A stretch of DNA of 55,653 bases, from contig JAODBH010000237.1 of the NCBI GenBank assembly GCA_025463865.1, positions 1 to 55,653 on the forward strand, in the 5' to 3' direction. The translations under genes were made by a program, and so were the position numbers. Positions 8,973 through 16,687 of the stretch are shown here, piece by piece (positions within the stretch are counted from its first letter, which is position 1; each line of letters opens with the position of its first letter). The notes beneath the pieces were generated by a model, which was given only the letters and a program-made list of their open reading frames with translations, was not told the origin of the DNA and did no database searches. The DNA is from Actinomycetes bacterium (GTDB lineage: Bacteria; Actinomycetota; Acidimicrobiia; IMCC26256; Chersky-534).

Positions 8973-9515
8973 CTACGAGTCGGCGCGGTTCCGTGCGTCC
9001 TCGAAGAGGCGGCGGACGGTCTCACCGTCGGCGGGGCGTTCCTCCCGCGTCTCGGCGTCCCACATGCTCCGCGGCTGCCGCAGGTAGTCGCCGCCGTAGA
9101 CGTGGATCGACCCGGTGCACGCACGCGCGTCGGGATTGGTGACCGCGTGGATCACGTCGGCGCCGAGCATGGCGGAGCGCCCACGGCCCACCCGGCGCCC
9201 GCCCGACTCGACGATGCCCGCGCCGCTCCGGCGGAAGAAGACGTTGTCCTCCTCGCCGCCGTAGATCCCGTTGACCGCCCACATGAGATGGTCGTGCGGA
9301 GGGATCGACATCGCCGGGCCCCAGACGAACTTCATGATGCTCATGTCGGACGACGTGTACAGCGGGAGGAACTCGGCGGCCGTCGCGGGCAGCGCGTGGG
9401 CGATCCGGTCGGGTTCGGTGAGCGCACGGTCGAGGATCTCGCGGACCGCCGTGATCCCGTCGGTCTCGGCCCGGGCCACCACGCAGTCGGCGATGAACTG
9501 GTCGAGATCGAACAT
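8973..9515 (-). CDS. cysteine dioxygenase-like cupin (double-stranded beta-helix) protein
   Basis: A 180-aa protein with the cupin metal site PPHDHLMWAVNGIYGGEEDN (HxH near residues 73-75) and later histidines in GADVIHAVTNP and GSIHVYGGDY. This pattern matches the predicted metal-dependent cysteine dioxygenase-like cupins, which oxidise a thiol with non-haem iron. Whether the substrate is cysteine, another thiol or something else cannot be told. It follows a 77-aa gene by only 13 bp, so the two form an operon, with a long leader upstream (9860-10102). Confidence 0.7.
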   Translation of the reverse strand: MFDLDQFIADCVVARAETDGITAVREILDRALTEPDRIAHALPATAAEFLPLYTSSDMSIMKFVWGPAMSIPPHDHLMWAVNGIYGGEEDNVFFRRSGAGIVESGGRRVGRGRSAMLGADVIHAVTNPDARACTGSIHVYGGDYLRQPRSMWDAETREERPADGETVRRLFEDARNRADS

Positions 9516-9528
9516 GGGACCTCGCTTG

Positions 9529-9762
9529 CTAGTACTCGGCGGCCGCCGCTTCGCGTTCGGCGGCCCGGATGGTCCAGTCGGGGCGGTAGCACCGGTTCTT
9601 GGCCTCGTCGAGGGAGTCGGGACCGAAGCTGATGAACTGCTCCGACTCCATGAGCTCGGCGATCACCGCGGCTTCGAGGAAGGTGTTGTCGAGGTCGTAG
9701 ACGATCTGGGTGCGCTTGTCCCCGACGTAGCGGAAATCCTCGAATCGGGTCGGGCGTTCCAC
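9529..9762 (-). CDS. small conserved-looking protein (77 aa), operon partner of the cupin
   Basis: Unrecognised. It starts at GTG 9762, supported by GAGGAG at 9773-9768. The sequence is soluble and acidic in the middle, with YDLDNTFLEAAVIAELMESEQFISFGPDSLDEAK and a C-terminal alanine/glutamate-rich tail. Codon use matches neighbours. Its tight coupling to the cupin dioxygenase-like gene suggests a helper, substrate-binding or regulatory role, but no domain is visible. Longer in-frame versions up to 9891 read low-complexity sequence and are unlikely. Confidence 0.65.
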   Translation of the reverse strand: MERPTRFEDFRYVGDKRTQIVYDLDNTFLEAAVIAELMESEQFISFGPDSLDEAKNRCYRPDWTIRAAEREAAAAEY

Positions 9763-9859
9763 GGGGGCTCCTCGTCGGCCGTCGGCACGTGGTGGTGGGC
9801 GAGCCGGAGGGTACCGCACCCCCCGCAAAGGGCAGGGTTCGTTCCGGGCCGGGACGCGA

Positions 9860-9891
9860 GTGAGGGGCGCCTCCGGAGAGGCACCCCTCAC
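9860..9891 (-). terminator. 14-bp stem hairpin, terminator- or attenuator-like
   Basis: GTGAGGGGCGCCTC and GAGGCACCCCTCAC pair with one non-Watson-Crick position around a CGGA loop. No T-run follows, as is common in GC-rich genomes. The stop codon of the 43-codon leader ORF lies in the first arm. Confidence 0.5.
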
Positions 9892-10096
9892 TGCACACCA
9901 TTGATGGAACGAATGCTGGGATTACGGGTGCCGGCCGAGATGGCATCGGGTGGGACCAACTCCCGACTCGAGCGGCGGCGGTGCGGCGGTTGGACTCCGC
10001 CGAGCGGTCCAAGCTGCACGCCCTAACGGCCGCGCACCTCCAGGGTCCCGGGTTGATCATGCATGTGTTGGACCACCTCCCTTCTCTGGTCCCGAA

Positions 10097-10102
10097 ATCT
10101 TA
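10097..10102 (-). promoter_or_regulatory. candidate -10 box for the 9.86-10.10 kb leader RNA
   Basis: TAAGAT on the minus strand lies in the only AT-rich patch of this region. No clear -35 was found. Confidence 0.35.
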
Positions 10103-10138
10103 GGACGCGCGGAGCCGGTCCGCGGCGCGGATTCCGGG

Positions 10139-10648
10139 TCAGCCGGGCGGCAGCTCGGGCGGGGGCTCTTCCGGCGGGAGCTCGGGCCGCGGGTCGGCGG
10201 CGAGGTCTCGGCGGGTGAGCCGGGGCTTGGCCGGGTTGCTGATCGCGCCGATCGCCCGCATGTACCGCAACTGGGTCTCGATCACCGCGTGCACCTGCTC
10301 GGGGTGGAACTCGTAGCCCTCGACGGCTCCCTGCTCGATCACGTAGTCGACGGTCTCCGCTCCCCCGACGATCACCGGCCCGGGCGGGTTCGCGGTGCTC
10401 CCGTTCACCGCGACGCCCTTGCGCTTGAAGAAGTCCATCTGCAGCTTCAGGATCCGCCGCACGTCCTTCGGTGTGAGGGTGGCGGCGATGTCGTCCGGGA
10501 GGTGCTCGACGACCCAGTCGTAGGCCTCGGTCATGTCGAACACGGGCGCGGGCGGCTCCTGTGCGAGCCGGCCTGCCTCGCGCGCGAGGAAGAACGCCGC
10601 AATCACGAGGATCACGCCCACCAGCAGGACTCCGACGACCAACGCCAT
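10139..10648 (-). CDS. membrane-anchored hypothetical protein (169 aa)
   Basis: Unrecognised. One N-terminal transmembrane helix (about residues 3-22) is followed by a soluble domain with MTEAYDWVVEHLPDDIAATLTPKDVRRILKLQMDFFKRKG, then a second helical part (HAVIETQLRYMRAIGAISNP) and a proline/glutamate-rich tail. The orientation rule predicts the domain is cytoplasmic or periplasmic with equal uncertainty. It stands between the acyl-CoA dehydrogenase operon and the leader region, all on the minus strand. Confidence 0.65.
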   Translation of the reverse strand: MALVVGVLLVGVILVIAAFFLAREAGRLAQEPPAPVFDMTEAYDWVVEHLPDDIAATLTPKDVRRILKLQMDFFKRKGVAVNGSTANPPGPVIVGGAETVDYVIEQGAVEGYEFHPEQVHAVIETQLRYMRAIGAISNPAKPRLTRRDLAADPRPELPPEEPPPELPPG

Positions 10649-10727
10649 GGGCGCAGGCTATCGAGGCCCGCGCGCGTTCCCGCCTCCGGGTGAGATGGGA
10701 ACGACTCGCCGGTGGACCGCCGCGTGA

Positions 10728-10740
10728 GGCGCTCAGCGCC
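10728..10740 (-). terminator. small GC hairpin after the acyl-CoA dehydrogenase operon
   Basis: GGCGC-TCA-GCGCC, a 5-bp stem located 8 bp past the stop codon at 10748. It is weak and has no T-run. Confidence 0.25.
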
Positions 10741-10747
10741 CGGCGCG

Positions 10748-11878
10748 TTACAGGCCGATGCGTTGCGCGAGGAGCTCGCGGTGGTACGTGGCGTCGCCGA
10801 GCAGGACCTCGGAGCTCTTCGCCCGCTTGAAGTAGAGGTGCGCGGGGTGCTCCCAGGTGAAGCCGATGCCACCGTGGATCTGGATGTTCTCGGCCGCGGC
10901 GTGAAAGTAGGCATCCGAGCAGTAGGCCTTGGCCAGGCTCGCGACCACCGGCAGCTCGTCGCTGTCCTCGGCTGCGGCCCACGCGCTGTAGTACGCCGCG
11001 CTCTTCGCCGACTCGACCTCGAGCAGCATGTCGGCGCACTTGTGCTTGATGGCCTGGAACGACCCGATCGGCCGCCCGAACTGCACCCGGACCTTGGCGT
11101 ACTCGACGCTCATGTCGAGCACCTTCTGGGCACCACCGACCATCTCGTTCGACAGACCGACCGCGGCCTGGTCGAGTGTCTTCGACAACGCGTCCCAGCC
11201 GTTGCCGACCGTGCCCAACGGCTTCGCCGCGACCCCGGCGAAGTCGACCCGGGCCTGCTTGCGGGTCTGGTCCATCGTGGCCAGCGGTGTGCGCGTGAGA
11301 CCTTCCGCGTCGCCCTGCACGGTGAACAGCGAGACGCCTTCGGCGCCGCCCGTGCCCTGGGTCCGTGCCGCGACCACGAGCAGGTCGGCGATGTGGCCGT
11401 CGATGACAAACGTCTTGGTGCCGTCGAGCGTGAAGGAGTCGCCCGATCCCGACGCGACCATGGTGATGCCGTCGGCGTCCCACCGGCCGGACGGCTCGGT
11501 GAACGCAAGCGCCGCGATCGTCTCGCCCGACGCGATTCCCGGCAGCAACGCGGCCTTCTCCTCGTCGGTACCCGCGTGCAAGATCGCGTTCGCGGCCAAC
11601 ACCACGGTCGAGAAGAACGGCGCGCACAGGAGCACGCGGCCCATCTCCTCGAGCACGATGCCGAGCTCCACGAACGTGTAGCCCTGCCCGCCGTACGCCT
11701 CGGGCAGCGCCAGGCTCTGCAGACCCAGCTCGTTCGCCATCTGGGCCCACACCGCCGGGTCGTATCCCTCGACCGTGTCCATCAGGCGGCGGACCTCGCT
11801 CTCGGGCGAACGCGCCTCGAGGAACTTGCGCACCGTGTCCCGTAGGGCCTCTTGGTCCTCGTCAAAGGCAAAATCCAT
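10748..11878 (-). CDS. acyl-CoA dehydrogenase family protein (subunit 2 of a pair)
   Basis: A 376-aa FAD flavoprotein of the acyl-CoA dehydrogenase fold: N-terminal helical domain, a central beta-domain with LAFTEPSGRWD near residue 125, and a C-terminal helical domain with RVQFGRPIGSFQAIKHKCADM and QIHGGIGFTWEHPAHLYFKRAK. It lies 9 bp after another acyl-CoA dehydrogenase gene. Such adjacent non-identical pairs often form alpha2beta2 heterotetramers in actinobacterial lipid or steroid side-chain oxidation, so a shared complex is likely. Substrate is not predictable from sequence. Confidence 0.85.
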   Translation of the reverse strand: MDFAFDEDQEALRDTVRKFLEARSPESEVRRLMDTVEGYDPAVWAQMANELGLQSLALPEAYGGQGYTFVELGIVLEEMGRVLLCAPFFSTVVLAANAILHAGTDEEKAALLPGIASGETIAALAFTEPSGRWDADGITMVASGSGDSFTLDGTKTFVIDGHIADLLVVAARTQGTGGAEGVSLFTVQGDAEGLTRTPLATMDQTRKQARVDFAGVAAKPLGTVGNGWDALSKTLDQAAVGLSNEMVGGAQKVLDMSVEYAKVRVQFGRPIGSFQAIKHKCADMLLEVESAKSAAYYSAWAAAEDSDELPVVASLAKAYCSDAYFHAAAENIQIHGGIGFTWEHPAHLYFKRAKSSEVLLGDATYHRELLAQRIGL

Positions 11879-11887
11879 GATGCTCCT

Positions 11888-13093
11888 CTATCGGGGCTCG
11901 CGGGGAAGGCCGAGTACCCGCTCGCCGATGATGTTGCGCTGGATCTCACTGGCGCCGGCGTAGATGGTCTCCGACCGACTGAACATGAACGAACGCTGGA
12001 TCTCGTTGAGCTCGTAGTCGCCGTCGAACCCGGCGTCGATGATCTGACCCTCCGGGCCGAGGACGTGCATGGCCCGCTCGCCGAGCGTGCGGTGCCAGTT
12101 GCTCCAGTACAGCTTGCCGATGCTCGACTCGGGCCCGATCACACCCCGCTTGACCAGGTTGGTGAGCATCCGCATCCCGTTGTACTTCATGATCATCACA
12201 CCGACGTAGGAGTCGGCGAGCTCTTGGCGGATGCGCGGCTCGTCGATCGAACCGTTGGCCCGGGCCACCTCGATGAGATCGGCGAGCTCGCGCTGGAAGC
12301 CGAGCTGCTGGGAGAGGAACGCGGTGCCCCGCTCGAAGCCGAGCGTGGCCATCGCGACCTTCCACCCGTCGTTCACCTCGCCGACCACGAGGCTCTTCGC
12401 GGTGCGGGCGTCGTCGAAAAAGACCTCGTTGAACTCGGCCGAGCCGGTCATCTGCCGGAGCGGGCGCACCTCGACCCCGGGCTGGTCCATCGGTACCAGC
12501 AGGTACGAGAGACCCTTGCTGCCCTTCGACTCCGGGTCGGTACGCGCGATGAGGAAGCACCACTGGGCCCGGTGGGCGAGCGTGGTCCACACCTTCTGGC
12601 CGTTGACGACCCACTCGTCGCCGTCGAGCACCGCGCGCGTCTGCACATTGGCAAGGTCGGATCCGGCGTTCGGCTCGGAGTAGCCCTGGCACCAGAGCTC
12701 GTCCACCGACTGGATCTTGGGCAGGAACCGCTGCTTCTGCTCCGGGGTGCCGAACGCGATGAGCGTGGGCGCGAAGAGGCCTTCACCGAAGAAGCTGATC
12801 CGCGCGGGCGCGCCCGCTTTGGCGTACTCCTCGTCGAAGATCACCTGCTGGGAGAGGTCGGCCGCCCGTCCGCCGTACTCCTCGGGCCAGCCGAGACCGA
12901 TCCAACGATCCTTGCCGAGGATGCGCTCCCACTCGACGCGCGTCTCCCAGCCGGTCTCGTCCGCGGGGCCGCCGCGACCGCCGAGCGCCGCGAACTTGCC
13001 GACGAGGTGCTCGTCGAGCCAGGCGCGGATCTCGGCCCGGAATTCGGCTTCGGCTGGGGTGTCGCGGAAATCCACCGAACTCTCCTCGGTCAA
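11888..13093 (-). CDS. acyl-CoA dehydrogenase family protein (subunit 1 of a pair)
   Basis: A 401-aa acyl-CoA dehydrogenase with the flavin/substrate loop GYSEPNAGSDLANVQTRA, WVVNGQKVWTT, and the C-terminal SETIYAGASEIQRNIIGERVLGLPREPR, a FadE ending typical of actinobacteria. It introduces a double bond next to the CoA thioester and passes electrons to ETF. It is the first gene of a two-gene minus-strand operon with a second dehydrogenase. About 85 bp separate it from the divergent MBL-fold gene. Confidence 0.88.
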   Translation of the reverse strand: MTEESSVDFRDTPAEAEFRAEIRAWLDEHLVGKFAALGGRGGPADETGWETRVEWERILGKDRWIGLGWPEEYGGRAADLSQQVIFDEEYAKAGAPARISFFGEGLFAPTLIAFGTPEQKQRFLPKIQSVDELWCQGYSEPNAGSDLANVQTRAVLDGDEWVVNGQKVWTTLAHRAQWCFLIARTDPESKGSKGLSYLLVPMDQPGVEVRPLRQMTGSAEFNEVFFDDARTAKSLVVGEVNDGWKVAMATLGFERGTAFLSQQLGFQRELADLIEVARANGSIDEPRIRQELADSYVGVMIMKYNGMRMLTNLVKRGVIGPESSIGKLYWSNWHRTLGERAMHVLGPEGQIIDAGFDGDYELNEIQRSFMFSRSETIYAGASEIQRNIIGERVLGLPREPR

Positions 13094-13164
13094 CCGGCGG
13101 GACCCTACCTGACCGACCGGTCAAGGACCATGGCGCTCGCCGTTCGACGCGCGACGCCAACCAC

Positions 13165-13170
13165 TACCCT
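13165..13170 (+). promoter_or_regulatory. candidate -10 box of the MBL-fold gene
   Basis: TACCCT ends 7 nt before ATG 13178, consistent with leaderless transcription, although a weak CGGAG also lies there. Confidence 0.35.
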
Positions 13171-13177
13171 CGGAGCC

Positions 13178-13789
13178 ATGGTGCGACCGGCGCATTTCGA
13201 GGACTCCTCGGTCCGAATCGACAAGCTCGTCGTCGGCCCGTGGGAGAACAACGTCTTCATCCTCCGCAGCAAGGGCACCGGCGACGCCGTGCTGATCGAC
13301 GCGGCCAACGAGCACGAGTTGCTGCTCGAGGTCAGCCGAGCGACCGGCGTGCGCCGGGTGCTCACGACCCACGGCCACTTCGACCACATCGGCGCGGTCA
13401 CCGCCATGCGAGACGCCGGCATCGAGGTGGGCATCGCGAGCGCCGACGCCGAGATGCTGCCCTCGTACGACTTCACGATCCCCGACGACGAGGTCATCCG
13501 CGTCGGCGACCTCCGCCTGCGCAGCATCCTGACGCCCGGCCACACCGCCGGCTCCACCTGCTTCCTGGTCGAGGGCCTGCCGATCCTGTTCAGCGGGGAC
13601 ACCCTCTTCCCCGGCGGCGCGGGCAACACCAAGCAGCCGGGGGGCGACTTCGCCACGATCATCGAGTCGATCGACCGCCGGCTCTTCACCCTCGATCCCG
13701 ACACGCTCGTGCTGCCCGGTCACGGGCTCGACACCACCGTGGGAACGGAGCGGCCCAACCTGGACGAATGGGTTGAACGGGGCTGGTGA
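13178..13789 (+). CDS. MBL-fold metallo-hydrolase, glyoxalase II-like
   Basis: A 203-aa metallo-beta-lactamase fold protein. The metal motif is H65-x-H67-x-D69-H70 (THGHFDH), followed by TPGHTAGS, the bridging aspartate in FSGDTLF and the last His in LPGHG. These are all ligands expected of a binuclear hydroxyacylglutathione-hydrolase-like enzyme. The length fits the short glyoxalase II-like group in actinobacteria, probably acting on a thioester. An upstream extension in the same frame runs antisense through the acyl-CoA dehydrogenases and is not credible. Confidence 0.85.
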   Translation: MVRPAHFEDSSVRIDKLVVGPWENNVFILRSKGTGDAVLIDAANEHELLLEVSRATGVRRVLTTHGHFDHIGAVTAMRDAGIEVGIASADAEMLPSYDFTIPDDEVIRVGDLRLRSILTPGHTAGSTCFLVEGLPILFSGDTLFPGGAGNTKQPGGDFATIIESIDRRLFTLDPDTLVLPGHGLDTTVGTERPNLDEWVERGW

Positions 13790-13861
13790 TCGAGCACGTT
13801 CAGTGGCAATAGACTGACGGTCCGTCACCGTCACCATCGTCCGCACGAGAGATCGGCCCCG

Positions 13862-14080
13862 ATGAAGCTGCGGTTCGTCGCCCCCGCCCCGACGCCCTCC
13901 GAGGCTTCCGGCCGACGGTTCGAGCCGCGCCTCGCGCCCGACCCGAAGCCCTGCGAACGATCGGTCTCCGACCACCCGTGGCCCCGCCCGTGCGACGAGT
14001 GCGGCGCGGCCCAACCCCTTTCCGCGGCCCCCGACGCCCGCTGCACCGAATGCGGGGGCAGGGTCCGCTCGCAGAGCTAG
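13862..14080 (+). CDS. small zinc-ribbon-like protein (72 aa)
   Basis: Unrecognised. From ATG 13862 it encodes a proline-rich N-terminus and a C-terminal CDEC-x15-CTEC arrangement, which could bind one zinc ion. GAGA precedes the start by about 10 nt. A competing minus-strand reading frame exists in the same place (13831-14046), but it lacks any motif. The paired CxxC motifs favour the plus strand. Confidence 0.45.
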   Translation: MKLRFVAPAPTPSEASGRRFEPRLAPDPKPCERSVSDHPWPRPCDECGAAQPLSAAPDARCTECGGRVRSQS

Positions 14081-14101
14081 CGACGACGGACGACCGAGGC
14101 G

Positions 14102-14146
14102 GGGCGGTCGCGGAGAGGACCGCCCGCAATCGCGAACGGTCCTCTC
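14102..14146. terminator. overlapping hairpins between convergent genes
   Basis: GGGCGGTC (14102-14109) can pair with GACCGCCC (14118-14125), and GAGAGGACCG (14113-14122) can pair with CGGTCCTCTC (14137-14146). The two stems share bases 14118-14122, so only one can form at a time. The site probably serves as a two-way terminator for the genes ending at 14080 (+) and 14218 (-). Confidence 0.5.
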
Positions 14147-14217
14147 ATCCGGCTGGTGCGCAACGTCTTCGGGCAGTAGCGCGTTCGGCAAGGTCAGGTG
14201 CAACCAGCCCCGCTCCG

Positions 14218-15120
14218 CTACTTGATCAGCTTCGCGTCCTTCAGCAGGGTCGTCGCGGCCTCGGCCGGGTCGATCTTGTCGTTGAACACCGAGAGCGCAG
14301 CCTTGTTGTACGCCTTCGTCGTCAGCGCCGCGGTGACCTTGGCCGCGTCCTTCTTGAACTTCGACGTCGCGACCGACGACTTCGCGATCAGGATCGCGTT
14401 GTCGGACGGCTGCAAGCCCTTGTCGTCCTTCAGCAGCACGTAGTTCGGCTTGATGATGCTGCTGCCGGTGAAGAGCAGGCCCACCTGGATCGTGCCGTCG
14501 TCGAGCGCCTTGTTGGTGATGGGACCACCGGCGTCGAGCTTGCGCACGTCCTTGAACTTCAGGCCGTACAGCTGCTGTGACGTCGTGCCGAGGCAGAGCG
14601 GACGGTCCAGGCACTCCGGCGGTCCGCCGAACACGAGCTGCGGCGCGACCTTCTTGAGGTCCGAGACCGTCTTCAGCTTGTACTTGGTGGCGGTCGACTT
14701 CAGGACATAGAACGCATTGACGTCGAGCGCGGACGCCGGCGGCAACGCGGTGATGCCCGTGCCCTTGAGCTTGGCCTGGAGCAGCTTGTACGTGCTGTCC
14801 TTGCTGCCGGTGGGCGTTCCACCGAGGTACGTGAGCAGGGTGCCCTGGTAGTCGCCGTAGGCCCCGATGTCACCGCTCTTCAATGCCGGGTAGGTGATCT
14901 CGGTCGGGCCGATCTTGTCTTTGTAGCTGACGCTGTACCCCTTGCTCTTGAGGTACTGGCCGTAGGCCTGGCTGATGATCTGCGCACCGGCGAAGTCCTT
15001 GGCGCCCACCGTCACCGAGGTGGCGGCGCCCGCGGAGCCGAACGTCGAGAACGCCAACGCGATGCCGATCAGCATGGCGCCGAGCGCGCGCCCGCTGAAT
15101 CTCAATCGTGCCTTTCTCAT
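14218..15120 (-). CDS. osmoprotectant (glycine betaine/choline-type) ABC transporter substrate-binding protein
   Basis: A 300-aa secreted binding protein. A positively charged N-terminus and a hydrophobic core ending FGSAGA form a signal peptide, without a lipobox Cys. The mature part begins TSVTVGAKDFAGAQIISQAYGQYLKSKGY, the typical OpuCC/OsmF-type opening, followed by GDIGAYGDYQGTLLTYL and DNAILIAKSS. It captures compatible solutes outside the membrane for the two permeases encoded upstream, whose last gene it overlaps by 4 nt. Confidence 0.88.
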   Translation of the reverse strand: MRKARLRFSGRALGAMLIGIALAFSTFGSAGAATSVTVGAKDFAGAQIISQAYGQYLKSKGYSVSYKDKIGPTEITYPALKSGDIGAYGDYQGTLLTYLGGTPTGSKDSTYKLLQAKLKGTGITALPPASALDVNAFYVLKSTATKYKLKTVSDLKKVAPQLVFGGPPECLDRPLCLGTTSQQLYGLKFKDVRKLDAGGPITNKALDDGTIQVGLLFTGSSIIKPNYVLLKDDKGLQPSDNAILIAKSSVATSKFKKDAAKVTAALTTKAYNKAALSVFNDKIDPAEAATTLLKDAKLIK

Positions 15121-15914
15121 GGTGCTTTCCCTCCAGTTGGTGTTGTGGTCGTGAGCTGAGTGTCGGGAACCATCGACGCGTCGAGGACCCCGTCGATCTC
15201 GGAGTTCGTCGCGGTCTCTTCGCGCAATCCCTTCGGGACCACGACGCGTTGCACAGCCGCGAGACCGTATTCGACGATCAACGCGAGCACGGCAACGCAC
15301 AACGCTCCGGCGAAGAGGCGCGGCTTGTCGAACTCGCCCTGGCCGTCGACGATGAGCCGGCCGAGGCCGCCCGCGTCGACGAGCGCCGCGAGCGTCGCGG
15401 TGGCGACGATCGCAACGGCGGCCGTGCGAATGCCCGCCATGATCAGTGGCATCGCGACGGGGAGCTCCACCTTGCGGAGTGACTGCGGACCGGTCATGCC
15501 CATGCCGCGCGCGGACTCGCGTAGATCCGCGTCGACGCCGCTCATCCCCACGAAGGTGTTGGTCAGGATCGGCGGGATGCCGAGCAGGACGAGCGCGATG
15601 AACACCGGGATCGAGTTCACGCCGATCGTCGTGAGGAACGTGGGCGGATTGCCGATGCCGAAGTAGGTGACGCCGAACAGCAGCAGCGCGTACGAGGGCA
15701 GGGCGCGCCCGAAGTTCGACACGTTGATCGCGACGAACCCACCTCGTTGCCTGTGCCCCAGCCAGAGGCCGATGGGAATCGCGAGCAGCGCCGCGACGAG
15801 GAGCGCGGAGACGGTCATCTCGATGTGCTGCCGGGTCAGGTTGGGGATGCCCTCCTTCCCCGTCCAGTGGTCCCCGTTGAGGAACCAGTCCCACACCTGG
15901 CCCAGGAAGTTCAC
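15117..15914 (-). CDS. osmoprotectant ABC transporter permease
   Basis: A 265-aa membrane protein with about six hydrophobic segments and the binding-protein-dependent permease EAA-type loop (RESARGMGMTGPQSLRKVELPVAMPLIMAGIR) that contacts the ATPase. It is coupled by 4-nt overlaps to the other permease upstream and the binding protein downstream. An extra hydrophilic C-terminal tail of about 40 residues, rich in threonine, is unusual for the family. Confidence 0.88.
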   Translation of the reverse strand: MNFLGQVWDWFLNGDHWTGKEGIPNLTRQHIEMTVSALLVAALLAIPIGLWLGHRQRGGFVAINVSNFGRALPSYALLLFGVTYFGIGNPPTFLTTIGVNSIPVFIALVLLGIPPILTNTFVGMSGVDADLRESARGMGMTGPQSLRKVELPVAMPLIMAGIRTAAVAIVATATLAALVDAGGLGRLIVDGQGEFDKPRLFAGALCVAVLALIVEYGLAAVQRVVVPKGLREETATNSEIDGVLDASMVPDTQLTTTTPTGGKAP

Positions 15915-16591
15915 GAACGGACCGCCTTACGGGTCCAGGGCGTGATGAGCTTCTGGACGCCGAGCAGCATCACGTCGACGACGACCGCGAGGACCAGGGT
16001 CAGCACGACACCCACGGTGATCGGCGTGTTGAAGTCGATCTGGAAGCCGTCGCGCATCAGCGATCCGAGGCCACCGAGCGCGAACTGGGCGGTGATGGGC
16101 ACGAGCCCGATCAACGTCACCGTGGCGATCCGCACCCCGGCGAAGATCGTCGGCGTGGCGAGCGGCACCTCCACGAGGAAGAGCCGGCGGGTACGGCTCA
16201 TGCCCATGCCGTCGGAGGCCTCGAGCACCTCCTCGGGCACGTTGTCGAGCCCGGTGACGGTGTTCCGCACCAGGATCAACAGCGTGTAGGCGGTGAGCGG
16301 GATGAGCACGGTGGTGGTCGAGAGGCCGAAATACGGCTGCAGCGCGGCGAAGGCCGCCAGCGACGGGATCGTGTAGAGGGCCCCGGTGAAGCCCAGCACC
16401 GGGCCCAGGGTGCGTCGCTTGCGTGTGGCGAGCACCGCGAGGGGGAACGCGATGAGCATCCCGAACAGCATCGGCTCCGCGACGAGCTGGATGTGCTGGA
16501 CCAGCGCGCTCCGGATCTGGTCGGTGTGGGAGTCCACCCAGGACCAATCGAGCAGCCCGTTGTTGTAGGCGAGGATCGCGCTGCCCGGCAT
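15911..16591 (-). CDS. osmoprotectant ABC transporter permease
   Basis: A 226-aa permease, the first gene of the three-gene minus-strand operon. It has about five or six transmembrane segments and the coupling loop EVLEASDGMGMSRTRRLFLVEVPLATPTIFAGVR. It resembles OpuCB/OpuCD-type permeases and pairs with the 15117-15914 product to form the channel. The ATPase is encoded divergently, 96 bp away. Confidence 0.88.
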   Translation of the reverse strand: MPGSAILAYNNGLLDWSWVDSHTDQIRSALVQHIQLVAEPMLFGMLIAFPLAVLATRKRRTLGPVLGFTGALYTIPSLAAFAALQPYFGLSTTTVLIPLTAYTLLILVRNTVTGLDNVPEEVLEASDGMGMSRTRRLFLVEVPLATPTIFAGVRIATVTLIGLVPITAQFALGGLGSLMRDGFQIDFNTPITVGVVLTLVLAVVVDVMLLGVQKLITPWTRKAVRS

Positions 16592-16687
16592 GACCCGCCC
16601 CCTACCCGATTCCCGTCCGAAATCCGACCGAACAACTCAGCTTTGGGATGGTAGCGTCCCGCAACGCCCGGCGAGAGGCGCGCCAGC

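Larger units (their letters stand above)
9763..10138 (-). other. 376-bp intergenic leader with possible tiny ORFs and structured RNA
   Basis: No conventional gene is seen. Read on the minus strand it holds, in order, a -10-like TAAGAT (10102-10097), a strong GGAGG (10080-10076), a 13-codon ORF from ATG 10064 to TAG 10023 (MHDQPGTLEVRGR), a 43-codon ORF from GTG 10019 to TGA 9888, and a 14-bp hairpin (9891-9860). GGTGG-T-CCAAC (10080-10069 area) can pair with GTTGG-TC-CCACC (9960-9949), enclosing a TTGGAC/GTCCAA hairpin. It could be an attenuator or a small RNA ahead of the 77-aa/cupin operon. Confidence 0.4.

Noticed and set aside
9763-10138. T-box, cobalamin, SAM or other known riboswitch in the leader
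   Set aside because: I could not find the conserved core sequences of these classes, so I list it only as an unclassified structured leader.
11852-13789. A 645-codon plus-strand frame antisense to an acyl-CoA dehydrogenase
   Set aside because: Only the last 203 codons (MBL-fold) show a protein family; the rest mirrors the dehydrogenase.
13831-14046. Minus-strand small ORF opposite the zinc-ribbon candidate
   Set aside because: No motif or ribosome site; the plus-strand frame has paired CxxC motifs.
14218-15894. A single 558-codon permease-binding protein fusion
   Set aside because: The upstream part is a wrong-frame reading of the permease; the binding protein has its own ATG at 15120 with a signal peptide and a 4-nt overlap.
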